DNA from: Lentisphaerota bacterium
GTDB lineage: Bacteria; Verrucomicrobiota; Lentisphaeria; Victivallales; UBA1829
Length of the DNA stretch: 48,632 nt
Assembly: GCA_015061915.1 (NCBI GenBank)
Contig: SUVR01000014.1
Span: forward strand, 1 to 48,632
Direction of reading: 5' to 3'
Shown: one piece after another, positions 16,943-27,000 of the stretch
How positions within the stretch are numbered: position 1 is the stretch's first letter
How the letters are laid out: each line of letters opens with the position of its first letter
Made by a program: the position numbers and the translations under genes
The notes under the pieces: generated by a model
The model's input: the letters and a program-made list of their open reading frames with translations, nothing else
What the model was told of the DNA's origin: nothing
The model's database searches: none

Positions 16943-17989
16943 TCAAAATAGTTCCGGCACCGCTTCCCACTGCCCGGTGAGGGCGGAGCGTTCGATGGCG
17001 TCGGTGATGACCGCAGTCATGGCGGCGCTTTCCACGGAACAGAAGGGGGTCCCGCCGTCCAGTACGGCATCTACAAAGTCCTGAACCATAGGCAGATGCC
17101 AGTTTGGTCGCCCGCCGTCCGTTCCGGTCACAGAGTCTTCCAGCACCTTGTCCGATCCGGGCGTGATGAGCCGGACCGGTGCATCGAAATGGGGCGGACA
17201 CGCCGGAAAAACGATCCTGCCCCGGCTGCAGGTGAAGGAATATGCGTGGTTCAGCGGCACGTTCTGTGCGGTGAAGTTCAGCAGGATCGTGACTTGTTTT
17301 CCGCCGGGGAACCGGAGAATGATGTTCTGCAGATCCTCAATGTCATATTCTGTTTTGTTTTCGCAGTTGAACGAGCTTGCCGCACAGAAGACCGCCTCCG
17401 GATTCCCGAAAAGTTTTTGCGCCATGTTGATGAGATAGAACCCGAAACCGTGTTCCGGATTCGCTCCCGCCGACTTGAGCAGCGGATGATTGCCCGGGTT
17501 GTAATAGCCTTCTTCGTCCTGCATCCAGGCACCCAGCAGTTCGCCGGCGTCCCCGTTTTTCAGGATCGTTTGGAGCGTGCGGAATTGCCTGGTAAAGAGT
17601 CGGTAATTGGAGCAGCCGGTCTTGAGATGAGGCATATTCCGGACCGCCCGGACCGCATCCCGGCACTCTGCGGCGTTGATCCCCAGCGGTTTTTCGCAAA
17701 AGACGTGTTTTCCGGCAGCAAGGGACCGCTTGAGCATATCCACGTGGAGCGGGTGAGGCGTGGCGATATAAACGGCATCCGCACCGGATTTTTCCAGTGC
17801 TTCATCCAAATCATCAAAGGTCAGGCTGACCTGATATTTTTCCGCCAGTTCCAGCGTACGGGTTCTGCGTTTGGAGCCGCAGACCGCCACCAGTTCGGAC
17901 CGGTCTGCCGTGACCAGCGCCGGAGCGACACGGGTGCGGGCAATGTCGCCCGGTCCAACCAGAAGCCATTTCAACACATTTTCCGCCAT
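16943..17989 (-). CDS. Gfo/Idh/MocA-family NAD(P)-dependent oxidoreductase
   Basis: 348 aa from the ATG at 17989 (AAGGA upstream; the open frame extends to 18145 but would cross the promoter and the end of the next gene). The Rossmann motif is GPGDIA (12-17), and EKP (99-101) is the family signature just before the catalytic region. Such enzymes oxidise or reduce sugars, inositols and amino-sugars. The partner isomerase-like protein encoded at 10038 is of the type often paired with them in 3-keto-sugar routes, but the two lie in separate operons, so a link is inference. Followed by an SGNH esterase gene. Confidence 0.9.
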   Translation of the reverse strand: MAENVLKWLLVGPGDIARTRVAPALVTADRSELVAVCGSKRRTRTLELAEKYQVSLTFDDLDEALEKSGADAVYIATPHPLHVDMLKRSLAAGKHVFCEKPLGINAAECRDAVRAVRNMPHLKTGCSNYRLFTRQFRTLQTILKNGDAGELLGAWMQDEEGYYNPGNHPLLKSAGANPEHGFGFYLINMAQKLFGNPEAVFCAASSFNCENKTEYDIEDLQNIILRFPGGKQVTILLNFTAQNVPLNHAYSFTCSRGRIVFPACPPHFDAPVRLITPGSDKVLEDSVTGTDGGRPNWHLPMVQDFVDAVLDGGTPFCSVESAAMTAVITDAIERSALTGQWEAVPELF

Positions 17990-18018
17990 TGGAGTTCCTT
18001 TTCGTTTTGTCTGCAGAT

Positions 18019-18046
18019 ACGATACACGCAGAAACGGAAAACGCAA
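18019..18046 (-). promoter_or_regulatory. Promoter of the Gfo/Idh-SGNH operon
   Basis: On the minus strand TTGCGT (18041-18046), 16-bp spacer, TATCGT (18019-18024), 30 bp before the ATG at 17989. It lies just beyond the stop of the 1392-aa gene. Confidence 0.55.
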
Positions 18047-18083
18047 TATCCGTAAAGAGCATTTTTTTATCTTTTTGTATGTT

Positions 18084-21000
18084 TCAGAACGGGATGAAGA
18101 AGATATGCCCGGATTTCTTACCGGTCTTCTGATCCGTTTCCACATTGACCACCCGCCAGAGGAAGGAGAACGATTCTTTCTGCGGGTCTTTGTGTGTCTT
18201 CACAAAGGGGAAGTAAAGCCGGGTCTGTTCGGTGGGGGTGATGCGGGAGCGGTAGAGCCAACCGAGAACACTGGTATTTTCTTCGCCGTTGGATTGTTTT
18301 TCGTACTTGGCAAGGAGTCCGCCGCCCAGCCAGAAGACTGTCCGGTTCCGGCTGGACGCGTAACGGTACAGGAGCTTGCCGAAGTTGCCCCGTTCGTAGA
18401 AGTCGCAGCTTTCCACGTGCTGATCAAAAAGCTGTTTCCGCAGGAGCTGACGGCTCTTCCAGGTGGCGAGATGGCTTTCCGGCAACTTCAGTTTTTTCAT
18501 ACACTTCCGGATTTTTTCCCAGTATCCCTTGTGACGTTTTGGTTCTTCAAAGAGATAATTCCTGTCGAGCAGGTTGTAAAGATTTTTCACTTCTTCCGGC
18601 GTCTTGTTTTTCCAGTAGAGGACCTTTCCGTAGTGTCTGGCGGCGACAAGCAGGATCCGGCGGGATTCATCCTGATAGCCGGTGATGTCCAGATCGCCGT
18701 TCAGGAATTTTTCTTCATCCCAGCCGGAGAGAATGAGATCGGCGTCGGGCAGACCGGAGAGGAAGCGCACGTTCATCGGATCATCATATTTTTTTCCCGA
18801 GCTGGCGGAATAGAGCAGCCCGCAGAGGATCTTTGTGCTGGAGGCGGAGTTGTTTTTCCAATACCAGGAGAGGAGCGGCGGCAGGATCAGGTTGGATCTT
18901 CTGCCGGATTCCGTGCCGGAATAATGGATCAGGGGCGCAATGCCGAACCCGTATTCCGTATCCGGTTCGTAATAGTGATCGGCGTGATATTCCCGGTAGA
19001 ACTTCATGGTATCCGCGGCATTTTCCGGTACAGCGCAGGAAAGGGTACCGTCTGCCAGTGTGAACTGCTTTTTCAGAGTCCGGACCACATCATCTTTCTC
19101 AGACTTCTTTGTCTGCGGATCGATCAGCTGCCGGATGTAATAAAATGAAAGATATTCCGTAAATTTCTGTTTGTGCGCAAGGGTCGGGATAAAATGATCA
19201 TTTCGGAACGAGTAGAAGAGCAGACCGCCCCAGCAATAAGTCTTTTTCCGTTTCTCGTGCTGGAACTGCCCGTTCAGATGCCAGGTTTCTGTCAGGAAGC
19301 CGAAGGGGCCGAGAATGTGGAACGATTCTTCCTGTTTCTCTTTTTCATACCCGGAAAGCAGAGAGAGCAGGGTGAAATCCCGATTCCCCTCGGTGTCGCT
19401 CCCGGCAGTAAAGATCACGGGTGTAAGCACATCGGTGCGGGTGGAAGTGACGGGCTGGTAGCGTTCCGCCTGTTTGTTCTTCTGATAGAGGGCGCGGACT
19501 TCATCCTCGTTTTTCGGGATCGCCGGATAACTTTCCGCAGCGGGATCCTGTTCCCAGAGCCGGACAACCTGTTCGATCTCCCATTTCCGGATGTCCTTCG
19601 GATTGGTCAGCAGCAGCCGTCTCCGCAGGTTTTCGGAATCAAAAGTCTGCCAATTCTTTTGAGTTTCGGGTGTCGGTTTCCAGAAGGTATCGACCTTCTG
19701 TCCGGTCAGGAACGCATAGCGTTTGCGGGTGGTATTCTGTTTCCCGGCGACTCCTTCTGTTTTGGAATCTTCCGCAAAATATCCCAGCTTCCCGAAGATG
19801 GAGAAATGATCGGAAGTCCCCGTTTCATCCTTCGTTTCTTTCTGCTTGTAAACTGTTCCGAGCAAAATAGATGTGCTGTTCTGATCTGTTCCCTGCGTCA
19901 CATCCAGGAAAGGATACATCCCCTTGCTGTTCTGTTTCTGATCCCGGAACTGATCCGGCGCCTCCAGACGGTCCAGCGCTGCCTTCGCCTCTGCCACGGA
20001 CTTGGGAGTGGGGGCGGGGTTGACGGGATCTTTCATCCATGCGGTAACGGTGTATTCCCGTTCCCAGTTTGCGATCTCTCCGGCATCGGTGAGACGCAGG
20101 CGTCTGGTCAGCAGGTGCGGCAGAACACGCTCCGATTCCTTTCCGGAAGCGGCGGTGCGGATCCGGCTTTGCTCATCGTTGTTGTATACGAAGAAGATAC
20201 AGGTGTTTTCCTTTTGGAACTGCTGACCGTATTTTGCATCCGCTACGCTGCGGTCGATCCGGTGATAATACCCCAGCGGTCCGAGAATGTGGGTCAGTTC
20301 CCGGGTGGGGGAATAACGGAAGGAGGCGAGGGCGCCCAGCAGCAGATCGGTCTGTGTTTCATCGCTGTCCGTCATCCGGTGGAAGAAGGGAGCCACGCCG
20401 AACGCGCGTTTTTTCTTGAGCTGAAAATGTTCCGTTTTGTTCATTTCATCCAGCAGTGCCTGTGCTTCGGCGGCGGTCTTGGGGACCTTGACCGTGGAGA
20501 ACGGCGTCAGGATGCGGATCTGGCTTTCCACATTTTGCTCCCAGACTTTGATCGCTTTGGGATCGGTGAGGATCATCCGGCGGCGCAGTTCATCTTCATC
20601 GATCCCCCAGAACTGGTCTGTGGCGGATTTTTTCCGTTCGTACCGGTCATGTTCCTTTTTGTAGGCGAGGAGACTCATCTGGAAGTCGGAGCGGAATTTT
20701 TCCCGTTCGTAATCTCCCTCTGCAAATTCCATTTTGCGGAGATAACCGAAGGGCCCGAGGATGTGGAAGAAGTGTTCGTAGGGTGCGATCCGGCTCCGGA
20801 AAAGCAGATTCATCAGCAAGCCCGTGTCCGTGGTGAGCCGATCGCCTTCCTGAATGGATGTCTGCCGGAAGAAGGGGAAAAGGGTGCGCTTCTTCTCTGT
20901 GACCGGGACATAATGCTTCGGATCTTTCAGATCTTTCAGGAGCGCTTCGGCTTCAGCGGCAGTTTTCGGCGTGGGCAGAACAGCGGTCCGGTAGAGCGGG

Positions 21001-22262
21001 CGGCTGTAAAAATGGTTCCAGATGCTGGTGCTTTTGCTGTGTTTCATCAGCTCTGCCTGCTGTTTTCCGAATCCTTTTTCCCACTCCTCAATATCCTTCG
21101 GGATAACGAGATAAGACCGGAGGATCAGCTGATCGGGATCGATTCCCTGAAAACGGAACGCGGCTTCCGGTGTCATCTGCCAATATGTCTTTGTCTGATC
21201 GTGCCACAGGAAGCCGACAACGTGCCGGAAAGTATCTGCCGGATCCACAGCGAACTTGCCCCGTTTCCGTTCGTGTTCCCGGTTGAACAGCCACAGGAAG
21301 ATACTGTTCTGATCTTTTGCCGGGGTCCGGACCGCCTTTGCGCCCAGCCCGAAAAGCAGATTGAACTTGTACGAATCCCGGAACGAATTGTAATGGAAGA
21401 AGGGGAACAGCCCGAACCAACTTTCTTTTACCGTGGTTGCGTTCTTGTCGAAACGATTTTGGAAAAACCGGTAGAATGTATTGGAATGAAAATCATTCTT
21501 CCCGGTCTCTTTGAAGTATAAATTTTTTTCGATCAGCCAGTTGTGCAGGATCTGGTCCGGATGATCCGGCGGGAGGGTCCGGAAATGATTGTATCCGCCG
21601 TACCAGAGCAGTGCATAATACCAGAGACTTTTTCCGACTTTTTTCGTCATGGAATACGTATCATCCGGCAGACGGTTCCGGTTGCAGCGCCATTGATAAA
21701 AATCATGATCCGTGATCTTCATGGAAAAGATCCAGGAGTAGAACTCCCGTTCATCAAAGTAACAGAGGGGGAAGAACATTCCTTCCCGGTCGAAGGACCA
21801 GAGCAGGGGGAAGAACCCGAAATTTGTCTGCGCCCCGTGATTCGTGTACCACCAGATGGGACCGATGTACTTGATATCATTTTTGTTCGCACTGTAATGG
21901 AACAGTGGGAATGTGCCGTAATACTTGTCCGGTTTGTTCCAGTAAACGATCCCGCACCAGCCGTCGCCGTTCTGCGGATTGGTGGCGAAAAGCGGGAAGA
22001 GGAAGGACCATTCGTTGCCTTCTTTGTTCACGATCGGACGTACGGAAAAGCCCTGTTTGTCCCAGTCGATGAACGGGTAGAAGACGGACCGGTAATCTTT
22101 GGATGCGATGAAGAAGGGCCACAGGTTGATGGCGTTGCCATCCACAGCATTGTGACGCTGCAGGACGTGTTCGGAATTGACGCGTGACAGCCGTTTGGAG
22201 GTGGCACAGGAGGCGGTGCAGAGCATGACACCGGTCAGGATCAGCAGCAGAAAATGTTTCAT
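18084..22262 (-). CDS. Very large repeat lipoprotein, unknown function
   Basis: 1392 aa. A lipoprotein signal ends at Cys19 (TASC). The N-terminal ~190 residues hold many short aromatic units of the form F-P-[LF]-[FL] or G-P-[LI] (for example at 49, 63, 89, 118, 134 and 151). From ~275 on, a repeat of about 160 aa recurs. Its landmarks are a PFF/LLFGL-like hairpin (287, 462, 625, 784, 948, 1109), a Pro-Lys-TAAEA segment (432, 594, 753, 917), an HILGP-type motif (500, 658, 821, 982), and an R-R-x-LTDPK-x-I-x-x-WE segment (381, 560, 720, 881). No catalytic motif or family is recognised. Composition and layout suggest stacked beta-hairpins on the cell surface or in the periplasm. It is monocistronic with a near-consensus promoter at 22303-22331. 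The coding strand is certain: signal peptide, promoter and repeats agree. Confidence 0.88.
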   Translation of the reverse strand: MKHFLLLILTGVMLCTASCATSKRLSRVNSEHVLQRHNAVDGNAINLWPFFIASKDYRSVFYPFIDWDKQGFSVRPIVNKEGNEWSFLFPLFATNPQNGDGWCGIVYWNKPDKYYGTFPLFHYSANKNDIKYIGPIWWYTNHGAQTNFGFFPLLWSFDREGMFFPLCYFDEREFYSWIFSMKITDHDFYQWRCNRNRLPDDTYSMTKKVGKSLWYYALLWYGGYNHFRTLPPDHPDQILHNWLIEKNLYFKETGKNDFHSNTFYRFFQNRFDKNATTVKESWFGLFPFFHYNSFRDSYKFNLLFGLGAKAVRTPAKDQNSIFLWLFNREHERKRGKFAVDPADTFRHVVGFLWHDQTKTYWQMTPEAAFRFQGIDPDQLILRSYLVIPKDIEEWEKGFGKQQAELMKHSKSTSIWNHFYSRPLYRTAVLPTPKTAAEAEALLKDLKDPKHYVPVTEKKRTLFPFFRQTSIQEGDRLTTDTGLLMNLLFRSRIAPYEHFFHILGPFGYLRKMEFAEGDYEREKFRSDFQMSLLAYKKEHDRYERKKSATDQFWGIDEDELRRRMILTDPKAIKVWEQNVESQIRILTPFSTVKVPKTAAEAQALLDEMNKTEHFQLKKKRAFGVAPFFHRMTDSDETQTDLLLGALASFRYSPTRELTHILGPLGYYHRIDRSVADAKYGQQFQKENTCIFFVYNNDEQSRIRTAASGKESERVLPHLLTRRLRLTDAGEIANWEREYTVTAWMKDPVNPAPTPKSVAEAKAALDRLEAPDQFRDQKQNSKGMYPFLDVTQGTDQNSTSILLGTVYKQKETKDETGTSDHFSIFGKLGYFAEDSKTEGVAGKQNTTRKRYAFLTGQKVDTFWKPTPETQKNWQTFDSENLRRRLLLTNPKDIRKWEIEQVVRLWEQDPAAESYPAIPKNEDEVRALYQKNKQAERYQPVTSTRTDVLTPVIFTAGSDTEGNRDFTLLSLLSGYEKEKQEESFHILGPFGFLTETWHLNGQFQHEKRKKTYCWGGLLFYSFRNDHFIPTLAHKQKFTEYLSFYYIRQLIDPQTKKSEKDDVVRTLKKQFTLADGTLSCAVPENAADTMKFYREYHADHYYEPDTEYGFGIAPLIHYSGTESGRRSNLILPPLLSWYWKNNSASSTKILCGLLYSASSGKKYDDPMNVRFLSGLPDADLILSGWDEEKFLNGDLDITGYQDESRRILLVAARHYGKVLYWKNKTPEEVKNLYNLLDRNYLFEEPKRHKGYWEKIRKCMKKLKLPESHLATWKSRQLLRKQLFDQHVESCDFYERGNFGKLLYRYASSRNRTVFWLGGGLLAKYEKQSNGEENTSVLGWLYRSRITPTEQTRLYFPFVKTHKDPQKESFSFLWRVVNVETDQKTGKKSGHIFFIPF

Positions 22263-22302
22263 AACAACTCCTTAAAAGAGAGATTCAAGCCTTTCAACGG
22301 TT

Positions 22303-22331
22303 ACTGTATCACACATCTTAAAATTTGTCAA
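22303..22331 (-). promoter_or_regulatory. Near-consensus promoter of the 1392-aa lipoprotein gene
   Basis: On the minus strand TTGACA (22326-22331), 17-bp spacer, TACAGT (22303-22308), preceded by TGTGA. AAGGAG lies just before the ATG at 22262. Confidence 0.8.
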
Positions 22332-22335
22332 GTTT

Positions 22336-22608
22336 TTACAGTTGTCGTAACTGCTTTTTTTTAATGCGTTGTGTTTTGTTCTGTTTTACCAGTATCCCTT
22401 TGCCGCTGGTGAAAGGGTGTTTAAATATTTGCACGGGACCGAAAAGCGTATCTCTCTCAGCCCTTGAGATGGGGGAATCAAATAGACCATGGAATCGGTT
22501 TCCCTGTCGTACCGGATCTTCCATGGAAAAGGGAGAGATCGCCAACGCCAGAATCAGAATCACGATGGCTGTTGCCAGTATCCATTGAATGATTGTTTGT
22601 TTCTTCAT
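22336..22608 (-). CDS. Small membrane protein, unknown
   Basis: 90 aa. One N-terminal membrane helix (about 8-28: IIQWILATAIVILILALAI), then a short polar part and a very basic C-terminus (KKKQLRQL). Support comes from a consensus-like promoter ending 34 bp upstream and a GGAAG ribosome site. The stop lies just beyond the -35 box of the 1392-aa lipoprotein gene, so the two are separate but tandem transcripts. No family recognised. The opposite strand also holds a short open frame here, but without such signals. Confidence 0.55.
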   Translation of the reverse strand: MKKQTIIQWILATAIVILILALAISPFSMEDPVRQGNRFHGLFDSPISRAERDTLFGPVQIFKHPFTSGKGILVKQNKTQRIKKKQLRQL

Positions 22609-22642
22609 GGCTGAACTTCCCTGTTTGTTGTTCTCCCGCGTT

Positions 22643-22670
22643 AATATAGATGCCCCGCCGGAAATGTCAA
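22643..22670 (-). promoter_or_regulatory. Promoter of the small membrane protein gene
   Basis: On the minus strand TTGACA (22665-22670), 16-bp spacer, TATATT (22643-22648). Divergent from the promoter at 22751. Confidence 0.75.
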
Positions 22671-22750
22671 GTTGAGCACAACTTTCTTTGATGCAATCTG
22701 CTGTAAGGCGTGAGGCGTCAAATAAAACACGGGTTGTATGGAAAGCACTC

Positions 22751-22778
22751 TTGATTTTTTGTGAGGTGGGGCTATATT
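22751..22778 (+). promoter_or_regulatory. Promoter of the deacetylase-like gene
   Basis: TTGATT (22751-22756), 16-bp spacer, TATATT (22773-22778); GGAG at 22795-22798 precedes ATG 22808. Confidence 0.7.
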
Positions 22779-22807
22779 AACGCAACTGCAACCCGGAGTG
22801 TGAAAAC

Positions 22808-23740
22808 ATGAGCAAAGTTCCCATCAGCTTGATCATTGACGACGGCGGCGTTGTCAATATGTACCATTACCACGATCTGACCCATAAGCACGAACAGCTT
22901 GTGCCGCCTGCGTTTACCATGGAGTTCGGGAATATCTGCCGCAAACACGGGGTCCGGGGCAAGTTCTCCGTGGTGCCGATCCCCGCCGGTCTGGGGCGTC
23001 TGGACGAAAAGAACAAAGTCAATGGCGTGGACCCGGCGCAGATCGATTCCTTTGTCCGGATCTGCAAAAAATATATCATGCCGGACTTCTCCATCACGCC
23101 GGAGATCCTGACTCATTTTCTCGCATGGAACCTGAAACGCTCCTGCAACATGCAGATGTGTGAAGATGTTTATTTCAGCCATCTTACCGCAGAAGAGATC
23201 GCGGATTACGTGACGCTTTCCCTCACGATCCTGAACAATCTCGGCTTGAATCCCACCGGCGTCACTTCCCCCTGGTACACCGGCGGCGACAACGAGGACA
23301 ACTACGCGAAGGGCATCGGCATGGCGTTCAAACGGGTCTTCAACAAAGAGAGCTGTTACTACTTTATGCACACGGACGACCACATCCGCAAGCCAACGGT
23401 CATGTGCGATACCCCTGAATCCGGCAGAGTTGTGACCATCCCTGCCACCTGCAACGTGGATCCCTTCTGGGACACCCAGAACCCAATCCCCGTGGCGAAG
23501 GCGCACCGGAATGTGCGGGAGCTGATCGACTATTACATTACTGCCGACGGCAGATCCGGCAAGTTCCGCGAACTTTACGAGGAAAACCGCCCCATGGTCT
23601 TCTACACCCATTGGCAGAGCCTCTATTCAGACGGACGCGGCATCGGTCTGGAAGGGCTGGACGCCCTCTGTACCCGCCTGAAAAAAGTCTTCGGCAGCAA
23701 CATTGAGTGGACAAAGTTTGAAGATCTGAACTGGGATTAA
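22808..23740 (+). CDS. Polysaccharide deacetylase-like (NodB-fold) protein
   Basis: 310 aa. The start LIIDDGG with Asp11-Asp12 resembles motif 1 of the NodB/CE4 fold; GVTSPWY (151-157) resembles the motif-3 loop and FYTHWQS (His268) the late His motif. The expected zinc-binding HxxxH is not obvious, although HEQ and several His near 20-28 could take part. Hydrolysis of an N-acyl sugar or a related reaction is therefore plausible but unproven. There is no signal peptide, so it is cytoplasmic. Single gene with its own promoter, followed by the palindrome-rich region at 23791-24011. Confidence 0.7.
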   Translation: MSKVPISLIIDDGGVVNMYHYHDLTHKHEQLVPPAFTMEFGNICRKHGVRGKFSVVPIPAGLGRLDEKNKVNGVDPAQIDSFVRICKKYIMPDFSITPEILTHFLAWNLKRSCNMQMCEDVYFSHLTAEEIADYVTLSLTILNNLGLNPTGVTSPWYTGGDNEDNYAKGIGMAFKRVFNKESCYYFMHTDDHIRKPTVMCDTPESGRVVTIPATCNVDPFWDTQNPIPVAKAHRNVRELIDYYITADGRSGKFRELYEENRPMVFYTHWQSLYSDGRGIGLEGLDALCTRLKKVFGSNIEWTKFEDLNWD

Positions 23741-23790
23741 GCCGCAAACAGCTACAATGGCTGATTTATTTGTGTGCCTCAACTGCACTC

Positions 23791-24011
23791 CGTTTGTTTG
23801 GCGCGCGATTCGTGTAAAACAAAATCCCCCCGTGCGGCAAGCGAGCTTGCGAAGCTGAGCCGCACAAGTAAGAGGGCGCTTTGCGCCCCTGTTTTTGACG
23901 GCTCCCCCTTACCCCCATACTGCGATCAGTCGCCCGTCAAAAACAGACCCGTCCGGATCACCGGGGAACGTTTCCCCGGCGACACTAAGGAACGGCGCGT
24001 CAAACAAAACG
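23791..24011. repeat. Palindrome-rich element with imperfect terminal inverted repeats (MITE-like)
   Basis: About 220 bp in the gap 23741-24090. The ends are inverted copies with few mismatches: CGTTTGTTTGGCGCGC at 23791-23806 versus the reverse complement of 23993-24011. Between them lie four perfect palindromes: GTGCGGC/GCCGCAC (23832-23838, 23859-23865), GGGCGC/GCGCCC (23874-23879, 23883-23888), an 11-bp GTTTTTGACGG pair (23891-23901, 23934-23944), and CCGGGGAA/TTCCCCGG (23961-23968, 23972-23979). Either a non-autonomous mobile element or a structured RNA. No target duplication was recognised and no second copy lies in the window. Confidence 0.5.
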
Positions 24012-24025
24012 CCTGAAAAATCTGC

Positions 24026-24063
24026 AAAAAAAACGGAGCGCAACCGTTTTCGGCTGCGCTCCG
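24026..24063 (-). terminator. Strong rho-independent terminator of the 1463-aa lipoprotein gene
   Basis: A 9-bp stem CGGAGCGCA/TGCGCTCCG (24034-24042, 24055-24063) with an extra inner CCG/CGG pair and TTTT loop. On the minus strand it is followed by eight T (24026-24033), 28 bp after the stop of the gene ending at 24091. Confidence 0.92.
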
Positions 24064-24090
24064 CGGTATCAATGATTTTGTAAAAAGGCG

Positions 24091-27000
24091 TTACTGTTCC
24101 AGCTCGATACATCCGGCATTTTTGATCCGGATGGAGGGTGTGAACGTCTTGAAGTCCTTCAGATCCAGTTTGTGACGGTTCACACCGATGGTGACCGCCC
24201 GGAGCTTCACGGGCATATCGATCACCTTGTCACCACCGCAGCTGATCCACTGCTGCATGGCAACGCCGGGGCTGTGGGTCGGCAGCATGAAGGATTTGCC
24301 GACCGTCTGGTAGACAAAGCTCCAGCCATCGAAGTTGACCGAGGTATTGCCGGGCCAGTCGTAGACATCGCAGCCCCAGTCCGGACCGGTGGACTGCCCT
24401 TTGAAGATCTCACCCTGGGCGTCTTCGATCTCGAAGCGGATCTGACCCCAGTTGGAGTCGCCTTTCACCCAGATCCCAATGACTCCCGGCGTGCCTGCCA
24501 CCGGTGCCGGTTCGTTCAGCCGGATCGTGGTGTACTCTGTGAAATACTTGGTCTTATAGGGATCCGCAGCAGTATTCAGCGTCACCTGCAGACAGTTGCC
24601 CATCTGTTCATCCTTCACCTGTTCCAGTTTGAAGTCGCCCGGTTTCAGGATGGGAAGATTGCGCACAAAGATGGCGCTGATCTTTTCATCCGGCGCCATG
24701 GTGACTTTGCGGATGTCATCAAATGCCGCCACCGTTTTTGCTTTTGCGGCAAGGGCTTTGTCCGCTTTGAAATCTCTGCCGGTGATCTTGACGGAACGCA
24801 ATGGCGTTTTGGAAAGCAGGTACACCGGAGAGGTGCCGCCGCTGACTTTGACCGTCTTGCCGTTTTCGGTCCGTTTCTGTCCGTACATTTCTGTGACACG
24901 CAGGGTGCCGGCGGGATTTTCCACCGTGAATTCCACTTCGCCGCGGGCGCTCCAGAGAGCCGTGGCGTAAAGGCCATCGTGACGCTTGAATTCCAGTGCG
25001 TAGACCGTGGTGGAACCGGTGGGGATCTGGCGGCTGAACGTGACGCCATCCATCACATTGGTCAGTGCCGCATACGCCACATAGGCACGCTTGGGATAGA
25101 CATAAGGACCGCGCTGGAGGATGCCGGAGCCGCCCCAGAGTCCGTTGTAGTACCCGCGGTCGCAGTCAAAGAAAAGACCGGGGCTGACCAGTACGAAGTC
25201 GTGGGAGAGGGAGATCAGGGCGTCACGCATATACCATTCCGCCTGGATCTGTTCGCCCATATCCCGTTCGCAGCGATAGACAAATTCATAGCAGCCGTTC
25301 AGCTTGATGTCTCTGCCGCTGAGCGTTTTTGCCGCATCTTTGGTAATGAGCATTCCCTGCAGACCCACTTCCTGCAGTTTTTCCGGCGGGATCACCTGGG
25401 AGGGTGTTTCGATCCCGATATAGTCGTAGTAATCCGGGTTCGCACCACCGCGTACCGGACGGGTGAAGCAGCCCAGACTGTAGGAGCTGTTGCCCATCTG
25501 CAGTTTGATCTGCGGGAAGTGCTTGCGCATAAGGGCGCCGATGGTGTTGATGTAGATCCCGAAGTTCTTATCCGTCTGGGAGGGAATGCCTCTTTCGCCG
25601 GTGGTCAGTTCCGACGGGACGCCTTCGCCCGGTCCGGATTCGTGCCAGATCATTGCCTGGATCACCTGATCCGGGTGGATGTCCCTGATGGCATTTCTCA
25701 CCCCTTCGATCACCCATTCTTCGCCGGGGATAACTTTCCGGATCTTTTTCTTCGGGTTGGCAGGATCCGGAATGTCGATTGTTTTCGGCTTGAATTCCCG
25801 CTTTTCATAGTCGAATACACGGTATCCGTGCGGCAGATAGATAAAGCCCGGACTGCAGATTCCGTACTTCTCCTGTTCCGCCGGACTCATGCTACCGGTG
25901 GGCTTGCGGATCCCCGCTTTTTTCAGGAGCGGGCCGCCAAGATCCATGGATCCCGGGGAGCCGTGGGCGCCGCGGAACCACCAGGTGCCGAAGGGGACTT
26001 TATACTTATTTGCGGTGCGTTCGTCCTTGCCGAGGACCGCAAACCGGGCGGGGTGAGTGACGAGCGTTCTGCCGTCTTTATCCTGCAGTTCCATCGTCAG
26101 ATCGTAGTAGCCGATCGCCTGCTTGCCGAAGGGGATCACGATTTCGGTTTCGCTGCCGTTTTTGGCAAGAGTGAAGGCCTTGCTGCCGCTGAATACGACC
26201 TTGCCGTTGATGTCTTTAGCGGTCCAGACAAGTTTCCCGGCGGCGTTGTCCTGTGCGGCTTTCAGCACCACGCGGGTCTCCTGCACGGTCTCATCTTCTG
26301 TGAAGACGTTGCCCGGCGTGATCTGTTTGGGGATCATGGCGACCGGTGCTTTTTCCAGCGTGATGGCAAAGATGTTGAACGCACTCTTTACATTGGGATC
26401 CGGTTTGTGACGGCGGTCCAGCTGTTCCAGATTTTCCTGTCCGGCACCGTGGAAATCCAGGTCCAGATGATCCCGGGTCGTGTGGTGATCGAGGATCTTA
26501 CCGGAATCCAGTTTGATCGCGGCACGGTACAGGGGAACGGTTTTTCCCTTGATCGTGGCGGTACCGATCTGCTGTACATTGGCGGGCAGTTTACCGGAAC
26601 GCAGATCCAGTTTGGTATGGCCGATCTGGTTTTCACCGACGCCATAGGGGGAGGGGGTGTAAGAACTGATGTTTGTGGTCAGGATCGCTTCTTTTGCCGG
26701 ATCGGGATCCAGCGCAAAGATGATGTGTGCCGTGTGATACAGCGCCGGAGTCAGACGGAAATGGACGGAGCTGGGCAGGTTGTCCGAGGGGCTTCTGCCA
26801 CTGTAATTTTCACATTCCAACGCCCAGTTACCCTGTCCCTGACGGCAGATCGCAATGTCGGCGGAGTCCATCGGTGCTGCCACATCAAAGGGAATGGCGT
26901 TGATGGTCTGAACGCCGGGCTTCAGGCTGAGTTTGCCGTCCGCAAAGGCTTTTGCCCGGGGATTGGCTGCCAGATCGACGGGGGTAAAGCGGTTGGTGTC

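Noticed and set aside
17871-21521. Long plus-strand open frames antisense to the Gfo/Idh and repeat lipoprotein genes
   Set aside because: Same reason: the minus strand carries the repeats, the lipobox and recognisable enzyme motifs.
22325-22588. 87-aa plus-strand frame opposite the small membrane protein
   Set aside because: It lacks a ribosome site and promoter, whereas the minus-strand frame has both and a clear membrane helix.
23774-24016. 80-aa plus-strand frame across the palindrome-rich element
   Set aside because: It spans all the inverted repeats and has no ribosome site; explained better by the element itself.
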